This document shows positions 1 to 10,738 of a DNA stretch of 64,000 bases, piece by piece; position 1 is the stretch's first letter, and each line of letters starts with the position of its first letter. Origin of the DNA: Fistulifera solaris. Lineage: Eukaryota > Bacillariophyta > Bacillariophyceae > Naviculales > Stauroneidaceae. Under the pieces are notes generated by a model. It saw nothing but the letters and a program-made list of their open reading frames with translations. It was not told the DNA's origin and searched no databases. The translations under genes and the position numbers were made by a program. The stretch is taken from assembly GCA_030295235.1 (NCBI GenBank), contig AP026124.1, forward strand, positions 806,001 to 870,000, in the 5' to 3' direction.

Positions 1-154
1 CGAACGAACGGCACGTACGCTGTACGTCTCATTGTTCGGACCGCTGACCGCTGAGCCGATTGCATGCACCGTTATTTTTTGCAGCACAACAACAACATCG
101 GGAAGCAAGTCTTGCGGCAAAGCTTGTTGACTATAGAAAGCAAAGTTTCCAGGA

Positions 155-992
155 ATGTCTTTTAAATCACTTCACAATACGCTGATTCGACACACCCTTA
201 ATAGCATCAAGCGTCCGGGCAGTCACGTTCATGCTAGCAGCGTTTTGACGTCACATCGATCGCTCTCTTCGGAGGAAACATCGGCTCTCTTCCGCTTTCG
301 TCGAAGTAACCAATTGAGTCATATCTTGAACGACGACCGCGGTAAGCGACCGAATAGTGTGATGCTGTTTCCCGGTGACTACCAGGATGATGCTGAAAGT
401 ATGTGGGATGACGACGAGGATGATTACGAAGCGAGCGAAACGATGGGCGGATACGAAAGTGACACCGGGGGAGAGCAAACACTCAGCGAAACAGACCATT
501 TAATTGAAGAGCTACGCCGCAGAGAGGCCGAAGATCAAGCTCAACGTGCGAAGTGGATTGAGAATAGCTTGCCTCCCGTCTGGAAGTCTGAGATTGATGA
601 ACGCGGAAGAGCGTATGGGCGTGGTGGACGAAAGAAGGCTGCAGCACGCGTTTGGATTCAGCCGGGGTTCGGTGAAGTCACGGTCAACAAAAAAATCGTT
701 CGTGGATTATTTTCCGCGCATGTCGGATCGAGATTTGATTTTACAACCTCTCGTGGCCACGGAGACGTGTGGTGACTTTGATGTGCAAGTCATGGTGCAG
801 GGAGGAGGCTTGACCGGCCAGGCGGGGGCTGTGCGACACGGTTTGGCTCACGCACTTAACAGTTACAACCCGGATTTGTATCGACCGCCACTGAAGCGAC
901 TTGGTTTGTTAGAACGCGATGCTCGCCGAGTCGAGCGAAAGAAAGTCGGTCACAAAAAAGCCAGAAAGTCACCTCAGTGGGTGCGTCGTTAA
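155..992 (+). CDS. Mitochondrial small-subunit ribosomal protein uS9 (one frame break)
   Basis: Component of the organellar small ribosomal subunit head that reaches the P-site tRNA. The last 130 residues carry the uS9 signature: a GRGGRKKAAARVW block, the VNKK and DYFP segments, the GGGLTGQAGA-RHG loop, and a basic tail ending in ERKKVGHKKARKSPQ followed by arginine. The first 110 residues are an extension with an Arg/Ser-rich start, typical of a mitochondrial presequence, then an acidic patch. The frame changes at a run of seven A (689-695). Reading six A joins both parts, giving 278 residues with the conserved DYFP strand continuous, so I treat it as a sequencing indel. The mitochondrial rather than plastid assignment rests on the lack of a signal peptide and is an inference. 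Confidence 0.88.
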
Positions 993-1037
993 AGCAGTAC
1001 TGAGATTCACTTGACTACACAAGAATAGCCTATAATA

Positions 1038-1945
1038 TTATCTAGAATCTGATCGTTTACGATACGCCCCGATCCAGTTAATATCCGTGTCATTCGGATC
1101 CAATTTCCACGACCAGTCACCAAAGAATGGAGGCTTCGTTAACACCATGCCCGACACGTCGACTTCTTCCATATCCACATGATTCATTAAGCGCGCTACC
1201 TCGTCCGGTGAACGGTATTCATGCCAATTGTGAGTCCCAATAGGAATATATCTCATAATGTACTCGGCTCCAACAATAGTAGCAAGGTGGCTTTTCATGG
1301 TGCGATTGATTGTTGAAAGGAACAGCAAACCATCGTTTTTCAAAAGAGCCGAAGCTGCTCCCAGCAACGACGCGGCATCAGTCGAATGTTCCAGTACTTC
1401 TAGCAAGCAAACCATATCATACTTTTTGTCCGAGTGCTCATGCGCAAACGTCTCCACTGTTTTCCCACCTTGATAATCAATGGTTCGTGTCCGAGGATGA
1501 AGTGCTGCGTGCTGTTTGGCGGCTTCCACCAACCTTACACTGGGGTCCAATCCTGTCACGGTGGCGCCTAGTCGAGCCAGAGATTCACTGAGTAAGCCCC
1601 CACCACAACCAATGTCCAGTGCCGAATATCCTTCCAGAGGATGCGCCGACGAAACAATCGTATCTTCCTTCTTAACAAGATTCTGATAGACCATTTCACG
1701 GATATATTTCATTCGGATGGTATTCATGGGAATGAGAACGTTCTTTTCGGATCCCACCAGTCCTGATCCATGGCACTAAATTTGTCCACTTCCGAAGACG
1801 ATACAGAGAAAAGACGACGCGCATGCGAAGGACGCATCGATGCGGTATGAGGAATACAAGATGAGGCTGTAAGGAATGGACGGGTGCTTCGTCGCACCGT
1901 TGCCCCACTAAGAGATGCGGGGCGAAGGAGCGATTTCGATCTCAT
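1038..1945 (-). CDS. COQ3: COQ3/UbiG-type ubiquinone-biosynthesis O-methyltransferase (one frame break)
   Basis: SAM-dependent methyltransferase for the two O-methylations of ubiquinone synthesis, expected at the mitochondrial inner membrane. The N-terminus is rich in Arg, Ser and Ala without acidic residues, like a mitochondrial presequence. Next come the family hallmark WWDP and a downstream MNTIRMKYI, SAM motif I (ALDIGCGGG), an acidic residue ending strand 2 (GLDPS) and the LEVLEH motif. The frame breaks at a run of four T on the plus strand (1744-1747), exactly between WWDP and the MN segment. One more base joins them into 302 residues. It lies head to head with the exosome nuclease gene across 486 bp. 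Confidence 0.88.
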
Positions 1946-2431
1946 GGCTGATTCAGGACGATGAAATGAACAATATATTTTATATTATGAAAAAATGCAA
2001 TCAAATAAAATGGATGAATGCATTCTATCAGTTCGAGTTTTTTGGGTTTGGGTCGAGGAGGAAGAATGCCAGAAGGGGACGTTAAAATTCTGCCTCCCAG
2101 TACAAGATTCTACTTAGCGTCTACGACGAGGCAGAATTTTAACGCCGTTCCCAATCTCATCAATCATCATTACTCCGAGTATTATCTTTTGAGACGTACG
2201 GTACCGGTACCGGTAAGACTGCTGAGAGTCCGTCCGTTACACCAAAGGACTTTAACCTTACTTCCTATTCCTAATGATGTGTCGAGTGCAGCGCGCAGCG
2301 CTCTTCCATTCATTATTCCTTCATGAAGGGCAATGTTGATATCATCCGCGCCGAATCTCTTTTTGCTTGTACACTTCTTTCTCTTCGTTCCTTCTTCTAG
2401 GCTATTGTCAATATCGTAGAGCACGATTAGT
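1946..2431. other. Divergent intergenic region between COQ3-like and RRP6 genes
   Basis: No supported gene. It should hold the 5' ends of both flanking genes. It contains a perfect 15-bp inverted repeat (2081-2143) and, near 2198-2217, overlapping copies of the palindrome TACCGGTA, an element that also recurs in other intergenic regions here. The open frame at 2018-2326 has no recognisable protein character. Confidence 0.6.
2081..2143. repeat. Perfect 15-bp inverted repeat, 33-nt loop
   Basis: The left arm GTTAAAATTCTGCCT (2081-2095) is the exact reverse complement of 2129-2143. The loop is 33 nt. It could form a hairpin in RNA or a cruciform in DNA. It sits about 290 bp upstream of the RRP6 start. 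No function can be assigned from sequence alone. Confidence 0.85.
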
Positions 2432-5362
2432 ATGAGCACAACGGCAAATGATGAAGAAGAGGAGCTCTCGCAACTGCTTGCGGCGCTCGCGACCGGAGTA
2501 CGCGCGGTGACGCGTCTCCCGACGGATGAAGATGAGTTTCGTTTCTGCGCATCGTTGCCCGAATTTCAAAATGCACATCAATCATCACAGACGGCTTTAC
2601 TGGAATTGTTGAAAGAAATTGTCTCGCAACAACCGAACTTGAATGACACGCTTAACGGAGACACTAGCGATGATGTCATGTGGGATGATATCAACGATCC
2701 TTTACTCTGGGAACATTGCGCGGACGTCTGCGATGCCATGCTGGAACGGATAGAGCAGCAATTGGATGCAGTTTCATCTGCAACAGCACCAACAACAGCT
2801 TTTGTTCAACAAGCACGACAGCAGGCGAGGAATGGGTTGGACCGAATGATCGCAAACACCATGGATATTTCCAAGCCACAATTGAAGTTTGTGCTGTTCC
2901 CAGCACACAATCACCGAACGAAACCGTTTGTGCCCAAAATAACCAAGAAACCGAATGCAATTGCACCGCTCGATTTGACATTGCAGCCCATGTCTTTGGA
3001 TAACGACAGGAACGTGGTGAAATCATCAGACTTCGTTCAGCCGAGTCATTTTGTGCCTCACGTGTATCGGGCAGAAATCAAGCAACTCAAGTGCCCTCAC
3101 TTTGATGTTCCTGCCCAGCGACCTCCACGTATCCGACAGGCGAAGCCATCGTTGAAAGCGACATGGATTGATACGAAAGAAGGCCTGCAATCGTTGGTGG
3201 ATACGAAACTCATGAATGTGGATCGGATTGCTTTAGACTTGGAAGCTCACTCTTATCGCTCGTTTGCTGGAATCGTCTGTCTTATGCAAATTAGTTTCAA
3301 AGATAGCAGCGATAATTCCATTTACAACTTCCTTGTGGATACGTTAGCACTGCACGACGAGTTGCACGACTTGTTGCTACCAGTTCTCACTGACCCCAAC
3401 ATTGTCAAAATCATGCACGGGGCAGATTCTGACATTATGTGGTTGCAACGTGACTTTTCCTTGTTCATTGTAAATTTGATGGATACTGGTCAGGCAGCTC
3501 GAGCCCTTTCCCTTCCATCAGCTGGATATGCTTATTTGCTACAGAAATATACTTCGATTAAGAACCCCGACAAGTCGTTTCAGCTGGCCGACTGGAGAAA
3601 ACGGCCCTTATCGGAAGAAATGCAGCAATATGCGATCCAAGATACGCACTATTTGCTCGATATTTACAACTGCTTGTTGTACGATCTAGACCATTCGACG
3701 AATACCTCTGTGGAACGGGTGTGGCGAGCTAGTCAAAACATTTCGCTATCGACATACAAAGGCGTCCCGTTTTCTCCAAATGGATACCAAAAGTTGCTGC
3801 GACAACGTGGTCGCAACGTTCAACAATACACTCCTGTTCAACAATTAGCACTACAACGATTGTGGGATTGGCGTGATGCTACTGCGCGCGTTTTGGATGA
3901 ATCGGTTCCCTACATTATTACCAATGCTGTATTACTACGACTGGCGACCGCTTTGCCCACCAGTACAGCAGCATTACAAACGCTGTTCAACCCGATGCCA
4001 CCTATTTTGTGGCAGCACGCAACCGACGTAACTCAATTGTTGCAGCGACTTGTGCATCATCAACTGCAGCAGCTTCAAGATAATGACGATGACCAAGAAG
4101 AAGACGAACTTGATGTCAATGACACAGCTGGTGCTGAAGGCGAAGACGACGGTCAAGGCGATGACGACGACGAAGAAGAGGAGATCGAAGAAGATCAAAG
4201 AAATTTGCACCGCTCAGCGTTCTTCAAACCAGCTAGTGGCGAAACGCGAGATGGATTTGTCAGCCCTGTCCTTGGTACCGAGGCTCTTTATAAACAAGCT
4301 GGATGGATGACTCCGAACGAGCAACAGCAGGAAAAAGCCATAGCTACGTCGACAAGTGCAACGGAAGATGAATCTATTGACCGGGTTGACGGTAAGCCCA
4401 AGCGACTTTTGTCTGTGCACCCCTCCAATCAAGATTTTCGATCTGGCAGTTGCATGGAACATAGTATCGGCCGAGGACGGAGTGTGGATGGCATGCATAC
4501 AGTCCGAGCCATTCGAGCGCATTCGACATCCCCGGTACCTAACGAGGCAATTACCAGCGACGACGATCAGCAACAGCAGCGTTTGCGGGAACAAAGTCAA
4601 GCGTTACTGGGGCAGAAACAGCCTATTCCTGTTATATTGGGAATGATTTCTCCTGCGAATGATAAAGACGACGAAGAAGAAGAAGCAGTAGATGTGCGAA
4701 CAAAAGAAGAGCCTGGTGAAGCAGATGATACGGACGAGGAGCTTACCGTTCCGCGCTCGATGCGAGAAATCTATCGTATAAGCAACCGCAATCGTCGAAA
4801 TAAACAGACTGGATCTCTTACTCCCGAACGAGGCATGACACCCACCGACGACAAGGAACGGAACGAGCTGGTTAAAGCAGAATTGTTAATAAAAGAACGC
4901 GGCGCGGCAGCACAAGCATACTTTGAGTCGAGTCCAAAGCGTCCACGCACACAAACAGGGCGAGAATCTGAAGAGTCTGTTCCTCAAGAAAACAATGATG
5001 ATGAGGATATATCTTTCATGCAGGAGATCGGCTGGATCAAAGATCCAAAGGAAGCTGAAGAAATGTTGGAGACGCGCTTTGGGGTGCCTAAGCAGTCTCC
5101 AAGACAAACTCCCGTTGAATATACGAATGCTGTGGGAGTGCTGTCTGCGCAGCCATCTAATAATCCGTTTTTTGCTGGAGCTGCTCTTGCTGGGGGGACC
5201 CTGACGCACAATTTTGCAAGATCTTCACGGAAAACTAATACCAGCAACGTCAGCAAACCAAAGCCGACAAATAATAGCCGCCGCCAGCAAGAGCGCCCCG
5301 AAAAGAAAGACGGAAAGAGTCACGCTTACCGAAAGAAATATGACCACAGTGTACAATTTTAG
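2432..5362 (+). CDS. RRP6: RRP6/EXOSC10-type nuclear exosome 3'-5' exoribonuclease
   Basis: Catalytic subunit of the nuclear RNA exosome that trims and degrades rRNA precursors, snoRNAs and cryptic transcripts. The 976-residue frame is intact. In order: an N-terminal region matching the PMC2NT (cofactor-binding) domain within roughly residues 8-110; a DEDDy exonuclease domain with D269 and E271 in the LDLEAHSYRSF motif, D332 in HGADSD, and Y400/D404 in the YAIQD motif; then an HRDC-like domain (LWDWRDATARVLDES, about residues 475-520). A long acidic, low-complexity C-terminal part with several Asp/Glu runs ends in a basic tail, as in yeast and human homologues. The start is the first Met of the frame. 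Catalytic residues are all present, so it should be active. Confidence 0.95.
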   Translation: MSTTANDEEEELSQLLAALATGVRAVTRLPTDEDEFRFCASLPEFQNAHQSSQTALLELLKEIVSQQPNLNDTLNGDTSDDVMWDDINDPLLWEHCADVCDAMLERIEQQLDAVSSATAPTTAFVQQARQQARNGLDRMIANTMDISKPQLKFVLFPAHNHRTKPFVPKITKKPNAIAPLDLTLQPMSLDNDRNVVKSSDFVQPSHFVPHVYRAEIKQLKCPHFDVPAQRPPRIRQAKPSLKATWIDTKEGLQSLVDTKLMNVDRIALDLEAHSYRSFAGIVCLMQISFKDSSDNSIYNFLVDTLALHDELHDLLLPVLTDPNIVKIMHGADSDIMWLQRDFSLFIVNLMDTGQAARALSLPSAGYAYLLQKYTSIKNPDKSFQLADWRKRPLSEEMQQYAIQDTHYLLDIYNCLLYDLDHSTNTSVERVWRASQNISLSTYKGVPFSPNGYQKLLRQRGRNVQQYTPVQQLALQRLWDWRDATARVLDESVPYIITNAVLLRLATALPTSTAALQTLFNPMPPILWQHATDVTQLLQRLVHHQLQQLQDNDDDQEEDELDVNDTAGAEGEDDGQGDDDDEEEEIEEDQRNLHRSAFFKPASGETRDGFVSPVLGTEALYKQAGWMTPNEQQQEKAIATSTSATEDESIDRVDGKPKRLLSVHPSNQDFRSGSCMEHSIGRGRSVDGMHTVRAIRAHSTSPVPNEAITSDDDQQQQRLREQSQALLGQKQPIPVILGMISPANDKDDEEEEAVDVRTKEEPGEADDTDEELTVPRSMREIYRISNRNRRNKQTGSLTPERGMTPTDDKERNELVKAELLIKERGAAAQAYFESSPKRPRTQTGRESEESVPQENNDDEDISFMQEIGWIKDPKEAEEMLETRFGVPKQSPRQTPVEYTNAVGVLSAQPSNNPFFAGAALAGGTLTHNFARSSRKTNTSNVSKPKPTNNSRRQQERPEKKDGKSHAYRKKYDHSVQF

Positions 5363-5720
5363 AAGAATTGACTGTTGAAAGCTCAAAGTCTAATGATCTT
5401 AACTGAATTTCTAAAAGTTTCTAAAAGTTTGTTTTTCATCCGTGAAAAATCTATCCCAATCCTTATGATGGTATCCATCGGTCGGTACAGTACTCATCAG
5501 TACTTTGTATACCGTCTACTGTAAACGATAACTGAAAAAATTCCGACTCAACTGAATTTCAATCCCGTCATATGTGTATGGTGTTTGGTTTATGGAGGGA
5601 GTGAGATATGAACAAATGAATGATGATTATTGACGATGATTCATTCAATGATTTCGGAGCAAGAGATTGTTAACCTGGTATCATAATATTTAAACCGCAT
5701 CAACTAATTCTATTAGACTC
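5363..5720. other. Intergenic region, RRP6 to RNase Z
   Basis: No gene seen. It holds the 3' end of RRP6 and the promoter side of the RNase Z gene. A short direct repeat (CTAAAAGTTT, twice) lies near 5411-5431. One copy of the recurrent intergenic element TACTTTGTA lies at 5501-5509. An imperfect relative of TACCTGGTA lies near 5673. Confidence 0.55.
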
Positions 5721-8036
5721 ATGACAGCGTGCGTACGCATCCTAAGCACGTCGTCGCCGGATTCATCGCCCGCCATTCTGTTGGTGGCACCCGATGGATC
5801 GAAAATTTTAGTTAATTGCGGTGAAGGTTGCCAGCGCACATTTCTCGAGAATTCACAACGACTCTCCACTGTAACGACTATCTGCCTGACACACATTGCA
5901 CATGACTCCGTCGGTGGATTGCCGGGATTGATTTTGACGAGTGCGGATGCATCAGCCGTGGCCATCGCATCGCAGTTCGCAACCACTGGAGATCAGGGAA
6001 ATAATGACACCAAGGCGAAGCTGGAAACGAAACAAATTCAGCAAAAGATACGCTGAACGACGAGACTTCCGGGCTCGACATCATTGGACCAGTCGGTACA
6101 CAAACCTTCATCCATTCACTAAGACATTTTATGCGTCGCGAAAAATTCCCGCTGCGTGTCCACGAAGGCCTTGTCACGCACCAGGCCGAGAATTCCAACC
6201 GACAGAAAAGAAAGAGAAAACGAAAAAGTAGCGAGCAAGAAGAAGACTCTTTCAAATTTACTGTGCAGTCGGTGGCTGTTGAGGACGAAGAAGGTCGACA
6301 AACTCTTTCCTATGTTTTTACCAGCCCTCCGATACCCGGAAAGTTCCTTCCGCAAGAGGCATTCAAGCTTGGTGTACCGAAGGGTCCTCTCTACGCACAG
6401 CTAAAAGCAGGAAAGTCGGTGACTTTTGTGGACGGTGCTTCAGGTGTAGAAAAGACGGTGGAAAGTCATCAAGTCGTCATGTCACCTACTCCCGGAATCG
6501 CCATAATGATGTTGAGCTATCGCACTCTTTCCTGTGGCGACAGACTCATCGGAAATGATTTACTCAGTGATATGGTCGAATCTAACGACTTGTGCGTGGA
6601 TCTGATCGTGCATATCGCTCCAAAGTCTATCTTCACTGAACTGATGGCGAGCGGGAAACTGTGGAAGCGAAATGAAGATTGTGATGTGGAGATCGAGCAT
6701 GTACTTGTTCCAGTTGAAGTTGATGGCTATTTAGCGTTCCCTGAATCAGAGCCCACACCTTTTCGCTCGGCAGCCGTTGGTGCTTATTGTCGATCGCTTC
6801 TTTGCCCGCAAATTTACGGCCATCCGTTGCCCATGAATTTGCCGAGTGAATCGGAAAGTGAAGTGGATTCAAACAGTCCGCTCGGCTACAGACTAGGAAG
6901 AGCAATGATGGAGTATCAATTCATCCCACGCGCTAGTAAAGGTTTTTCGGTTGGTTTGCAAGGCAATTCCGCCGCTGAAGCAGACCAAATCTACTTTGTC
7001 AATGTTTCTGGAGCAAGCGTACTCGCGAAAGAGATTATCGGAACGGATGAACAACAGGATCAAACAAAAAGTTGTTTGATCTTCACCGGTACGGGTTCTG
7101 CCATCCCATGTAAACATCGTAACGTCACTGGCATGTTTCTGAGGCAAAGTAATGGGCGCGGAATTCTTTTGGATGTCGGGGAAGGAACTGTCGGACAACT
7201 ACTTCGCACGCAACATATTTCATCCTCGATTGAATTGTTTCAGAGTGTCAAAGCTGTTTGGCTTTCACACCCTCACGCAGATCACCATCTCGGAGTACTG
7301 AGACTTTTGCATGAGAAAAAGAAACAACTTTCTACCGACGGTCCTGTCATCCTCATTGGACCAACTCCATTGTTTGATTTTTTTAAACGAGTACAGCAAA
7401 CAGGACCCTTCGATTGAAAATTCATTTGTGAAGGTAGATTGCAGAGACCTGGTCCACGGACAATCATCGATGCTTGCAAATGTTCTCGAACGTGAACTAG
7501 GAATATCCAGTGTTCGGACCGTTCCAGTAGCGCATTGTGCACACTCCTATGCGGTAGTGTTGGATGGAACGAGTTTTGGTCGTGTCGTGTACAGCGGTGA
7601 CTGTCGCCCTTCGCGTCAACTAGCTGCGGCTGCACTTGGTGCTGACGTGCTCATCCATGAAGCTACGTTTGAAGACGGCATGGAAGCAGAAGCTGTCCTC
7701 AAGCGTCACTCCACGGTCGGTGAAGCATTGAACGTGGCGCGCGACATGCAGGCTAAATGTGTCGTGTTAACACACTTCTCGCAAAGGTATCCTCGCATAC
7801 CCCCGACATCAAGTTATGAAAAAGACTCTATTGATTCGCCATCGCTTAAAGTCGTTTTCGCGTTTGACCACATGCGCCTCACACCTGGAAATTTGGGACT
7901 GGCTGCCCGCATCACTCCCGCTGTACGTCTATTGTATCCGGAAGATACAGAGAATGAAGTAACGAACAATGTCGGCGAGGACGTCATAGATTTACTATCT
8001 ACACCAGGATTATTTGCTCATAATAAGGTTCTTTAA
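5721..8036 (+). CDS. ELAC2: Long-form tRNase Z (ELAC2 type), two frame breaks
   Basis: Endonuclease that removes the 3' trailer from precursor tRNAs. About 771 residues, the long-form size. The N-terminal half is the degenerate metallo-beta-lactamase domain (NCGEGCQRTF, LTHIAHDSVGGLPG) that keeps the fold but lacks the metal site. The C-terminal half is catalytic: the histidine motif SHPHADHHLG, then VPVAHC, YSGDCRPS, HEATFEDGMEAEA and LTHFSQRYP, all standard for the family. The frame breaks once between about 6003 and 6050 (exact site unclear, one base missing) and once in a run of seven T (7378-7384, one base extra). Across both breaks the family sequence continues. No obvious plastid or mitochondrial presequence, so probably nuclear or cytosolic. 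Confidence 0.92.
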
Positions 8037-8070
8037 ATGATACAATGTAAACGCCCGTCATTGCTGCATA

Positions 8071-8928
8071 TTACAGCCTGGAGTGTTGTGGTATATTGCT
8101 AAACTTTGGTAAGGTTTTCGTAGATCGAGCCATCCACGCATTCTGCAAATCTTGGCTTTGTAACGCAAGCGCATTGTAGTTCGAAATCTGCTCCAAACTA
8201 TCTGCTACACTATGATCTCTTGCATATATGAGACCTTTCTTGGTGCCTTGCACTGCGACTGGGGAGTAAGAGGCAATTTTAGCACATAAAGTAGTTGCAT
8301 GCTCAAGAAGCGAGGCGTGATCCGATACAACTCGACTGACCAAAGCCATTTGCAATGCCTCAGAGGCGTCGAAATTTCTACCACTCAAGCACACATCCCG
8401 GACCCACGATTGATTACCGACAATTTTAGGCAGACGCTGCAAAGTCCCGACGTCTGCTGCCAACCCGAGCTTGACCTCCCTTACACTAAAGGTGGTGTCA
8501 TCCGTGCACCATCTTACATCCGCTGCACAAATAAGGTCCACACCCGCCCCGATGCAATTTCCATGAATAGCTGCTACGACTGGTACCGGACACTTTTCAA
8601 GTGACGTGAAGCAGGCTTGCATGTCGCGAATGAGAGGTGCAAACGCGATTCCTATGTGAGCCGCATCTTCCCCTCTGTTCGATGGCATCAATGACGTATC
8701 GGTCACATCAATACCAGCTGAAAACGATTCCCCATTTCCAACTAAGAGAACGCACCGACATCCATCCCCCATTGTTCCAAGCGACGAAAATACTTCTCCG
8801 ATTTCTTTCCACATGCTCCGATTGACAGCGTTCAACTTGTGAGGGCGATTGAGAGCGACTTGAACGACATGCTCGCCGATCCATGTCACAGATAGGTTTT
8901 GGTATTGTTCCCGCTTATTTAGGGTCAT
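8071..8928 (-). CDS. ECH1: Delta(3,5)-delta(2,4)-dienoyl-CoA isomerase (ECH1 type), peroxisomal signal SRL
   Basis: Crotonase-family enzyme that shifts double bonds during beta-oxidation of unsaturated fatty acids. The 285-residue protein follows the ECH1 pattern closely: the oxyanion-hole segment SAGID (residues 70-74), then HGNCIGAGVDL and VREVKLGLAADVGTLQRLP. The three acidic residues equivalent to the catalytic set of rat ECH1 are present as D131, E151 and D159. One change in a usually invariant glycine run (GAG for GGG, residues 127-129) is conservative. The C-terminal tripeptide SRL is a classical type 1 peroxisomal targeting signal, and no mitochondrial presequence is visible, so peroxisomal beta-oxidation is the likely site. 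It converges with the RNase Z gene, with 34 bp between stops. Confidence 0.92.
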   Translation of the reverse strand: MTLNKREQYQNLSVTWIGEHVVQVALNRPHKLNAVNRSMWKEIGEVFSSLGTMGDGCRCVLLVGNGESFSAGIDVTDTSLMPSNRGEDAAHIGIAFAPLIRDMQACFTSLEKCPVPVVAAIHGNCIGAGVDLICAADVRWCTDDTTFSVREVKLGLAADVGTLQRLPKIVGNQSWVRDVCLSGRNFDASEALQMALVSRVVSDHASLLEHATTLCAKIASYSPVAVQGTKKGLIYARDHSVADSLEQISNYNALALQSQDLQNAWMARSTKTLPKFSNIPQHSRL

Positions 8929-9581
8929 TTTGAATAATGCTGATAGAAGATTATGGAGTGCTATTTACTTTCGTGTTCAAATAATAAAAAAATCATCATC
9001 GTCGTTTGTTTTTTCATGTTCGGAATGAACAAAGCATTTGCGATGCGTGAAGAGTTCAAAAAAAATACGTAGTAGGCTATTAGGATTTGCTCGTGACTAA
9101 AAGTCAGTCGTGGTGCGGTTTATCAAAGCCGCGGAAGACAACGATCCGAGAGAATTTTCAAGTTTACTCGTCAACAAGAATCAAAGCGCAGATTGAAGTG
9201 TGTAAGAAAAGACCTGGTAGTCAGCTGAGCCCGCAGAACGAACGGATTTATACGTAGTAGTACAAGTAGCAGTCTGACTTGTAACTATCTCGGTTCATGA
9301 CTGAATGTGAGTCGTGGAAAAAGGTCGCTAACACTTTGTTATATAGTACTTTGTATTGATTAATGAATGATAGTGTTTGGTTTCATTCCAAGTGGAACAT
9401 TTGCAGCTACGACAACATCGCCGTTCAAATAAATTTCACAACAACATTCGCAGACAATTGTCAGCATCTTCCTCCCACGACGAGACCTCTTCTTTTTCAC
9501 CTTTGTTCATAGCATTGTTGGATACGGGACCGCGGAGCCTGTATCCTGAAATTGCGAGCAGAACATTTTATTATCGGAACC
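8929..9581. other. Divergent intergenic region
   Basis: No gene seen in 653 bp. It lies between two divergent genes and should contain both promoters. A TACTTTGTA element occurs at 9347-9355, about 230 bp upstream of the secreted-protein start. The rest is unremarkable, with A-rich runs near 8985 and 9060. Confidence 0.5.
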
Positions 9582-10439
9582 ATGTCTTACCAATGGCAAA
9601 TGAAAAGGATATCTCACAAGAAGTGGGCTATCATCTTCTTGATTATAGGTGTCGTTTTCCTGCAGATGAGTTGCATATGTTATGCTCAAGATGTTATCGA
9701 GGAAATCGAACACAGTCATGACAGCCAAACAGCCGATGATATGCCAGCCGATCTGGTTGAATCGAAAAGCGAAGAAATTCAAGTGGAAGATTACTTGGAG
9801 TCGCTTTCGTTATCGGAGTTGGATGAAATTTGCCAGCACAGGGGTTTTGCCGTCGAGGGTTCCACTAGAGAAGATTACGTTAACGCGGCAAGGCGGTGTT
9901 TGTCCTTGGAAAATGAAATGAACGCAATCTTAGCCGCGAATCCGGAACTAGCTGCCGAACTGGAGAAAGAAATTGAACGGATGAAAGCCGAAAAGGAACG
10001 TCTCGAAGTCGAGCGTCAAGATCTGTTGGAGCAAATATCGGATTTACAGCAGCAACTGACTGAGGCAGGTATGAATGACGCGGCTCTAGAAGCACTTCTG
10101 ATACAACACAAAAACCCTGCGAATATGACATTCGAGGAGGTGTTCAAGGAATCGATTTCGCAGCTGTACGATCGCGTCACCCAAGACGTTCGCTTTGTCA
10201 GCAAACTAGTATCTCCCATTTTATCGCCCATAGTTCGTTCAATCTTGGGTGCCTTGAAATTTGGCTGGCGATACGCAAAACGAGTACTTTTGGAGGTTGT
10301 GCCCGAGGACACCCGGGTCAGGCTCGAAAAAAATGTGGCCAGATTCCTCCCGATTCAAGAATGGATCAGCGAAGGAGGAGCTATTCAGCAAATATTACAC
10401 CGGGCTAAGCTTTTATTCCAAGCTCAATTTATCCATTAG
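9582..10439 (+). CDS. Secretory-pathway coiled-coil protein with SAP-like motif, function unknown
   Basis: Not recognised as a named family. From the Met at 9582 the protein has 285 residues. Residues 15-35 form a hydrophobic segment after a basic start (MKRISHKK), with a plausible signal-peptidase site after A35. Residues about 71-110 (LSLSELDEICQHRGF, then STREDYVNAARR) resemble a SAP-like helix-turn-helix of the kind also found in some ER-resident proteins. Residues about 120-165 form a charged coiled coil rich in Glu, Lys and Leu. The C-terminal half is helical with a moderately hydrophobic stretch (VSPILSPIVRSILGALKFGW). An upstream in-frame TTG at 9552 is a less likely start. ER, secretory or plastid-envelope placement cannot be settled here. 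Confidence 0.72.
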   Translation: MSYQWQMKRISHKKWAIIFLIIGVVFLQMSCICYAQDVIEEIEHSHDSQTADDMPADLVESKSEEIQVEDYLESLSLSELDEICQHRGFAVEGSTREDYVNAARRCLSLENEMNAILAANPELAAELEKEIERMKAEKERLEVERQDLLEQISDLQQQLTEAGMNDAALEALLIQHKNPANMTFEEVFKESISQLYDRVTQDVRFVSKLVSPILSPIVRSILGALKFGWRYAKRVLLEVVPEDTRVRLEKNVARFLPIQEWISEGGAIQQILHRAKLLFQAQFIH

Positions 10440-10738
10440 GGAAGGGACAGTGAACTCTCGAGGCATCCATCGCTGCGATATTACCACTGAAGGACAAGCT
10501 TCCATTGATTCGGCGACCTTTTCATAAGCAACTATATAAATGCGAAAGTAGAGAACCGTTATTAAGCCAATTACTTTGTCGTCAAAACAATATTAGTCGT
10601 TGTTATCGTCCCCCAAGTAAGACGAAATAAACACAAATTGTTGAAAACTTAGTCGTACTTCACTGGATGATAATGATTACCTGGTATCTACCATGGGTTA
10701 GAATTTCGTCTCAAAAATTCATTTACACTGCCCCCCAA
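10440..10738. other. Convergent intergenic region
   Basis: 299 bp between two convergent stops, presumably both 3' untranslated regions. An AT-rich stretch with AATAAA-like sequence lies near 10625. One copy of the recurrent element TACCTGGTA is at 10678-10686. No gene seen. Confidence 0.5.

Noticed and set aside
2018-2326. 102-residue open frame in the COQ3-RRP6 gap
   Set aside because: It spans the inverted repeat and palindromic elements, has no protein-like composition and no family features.
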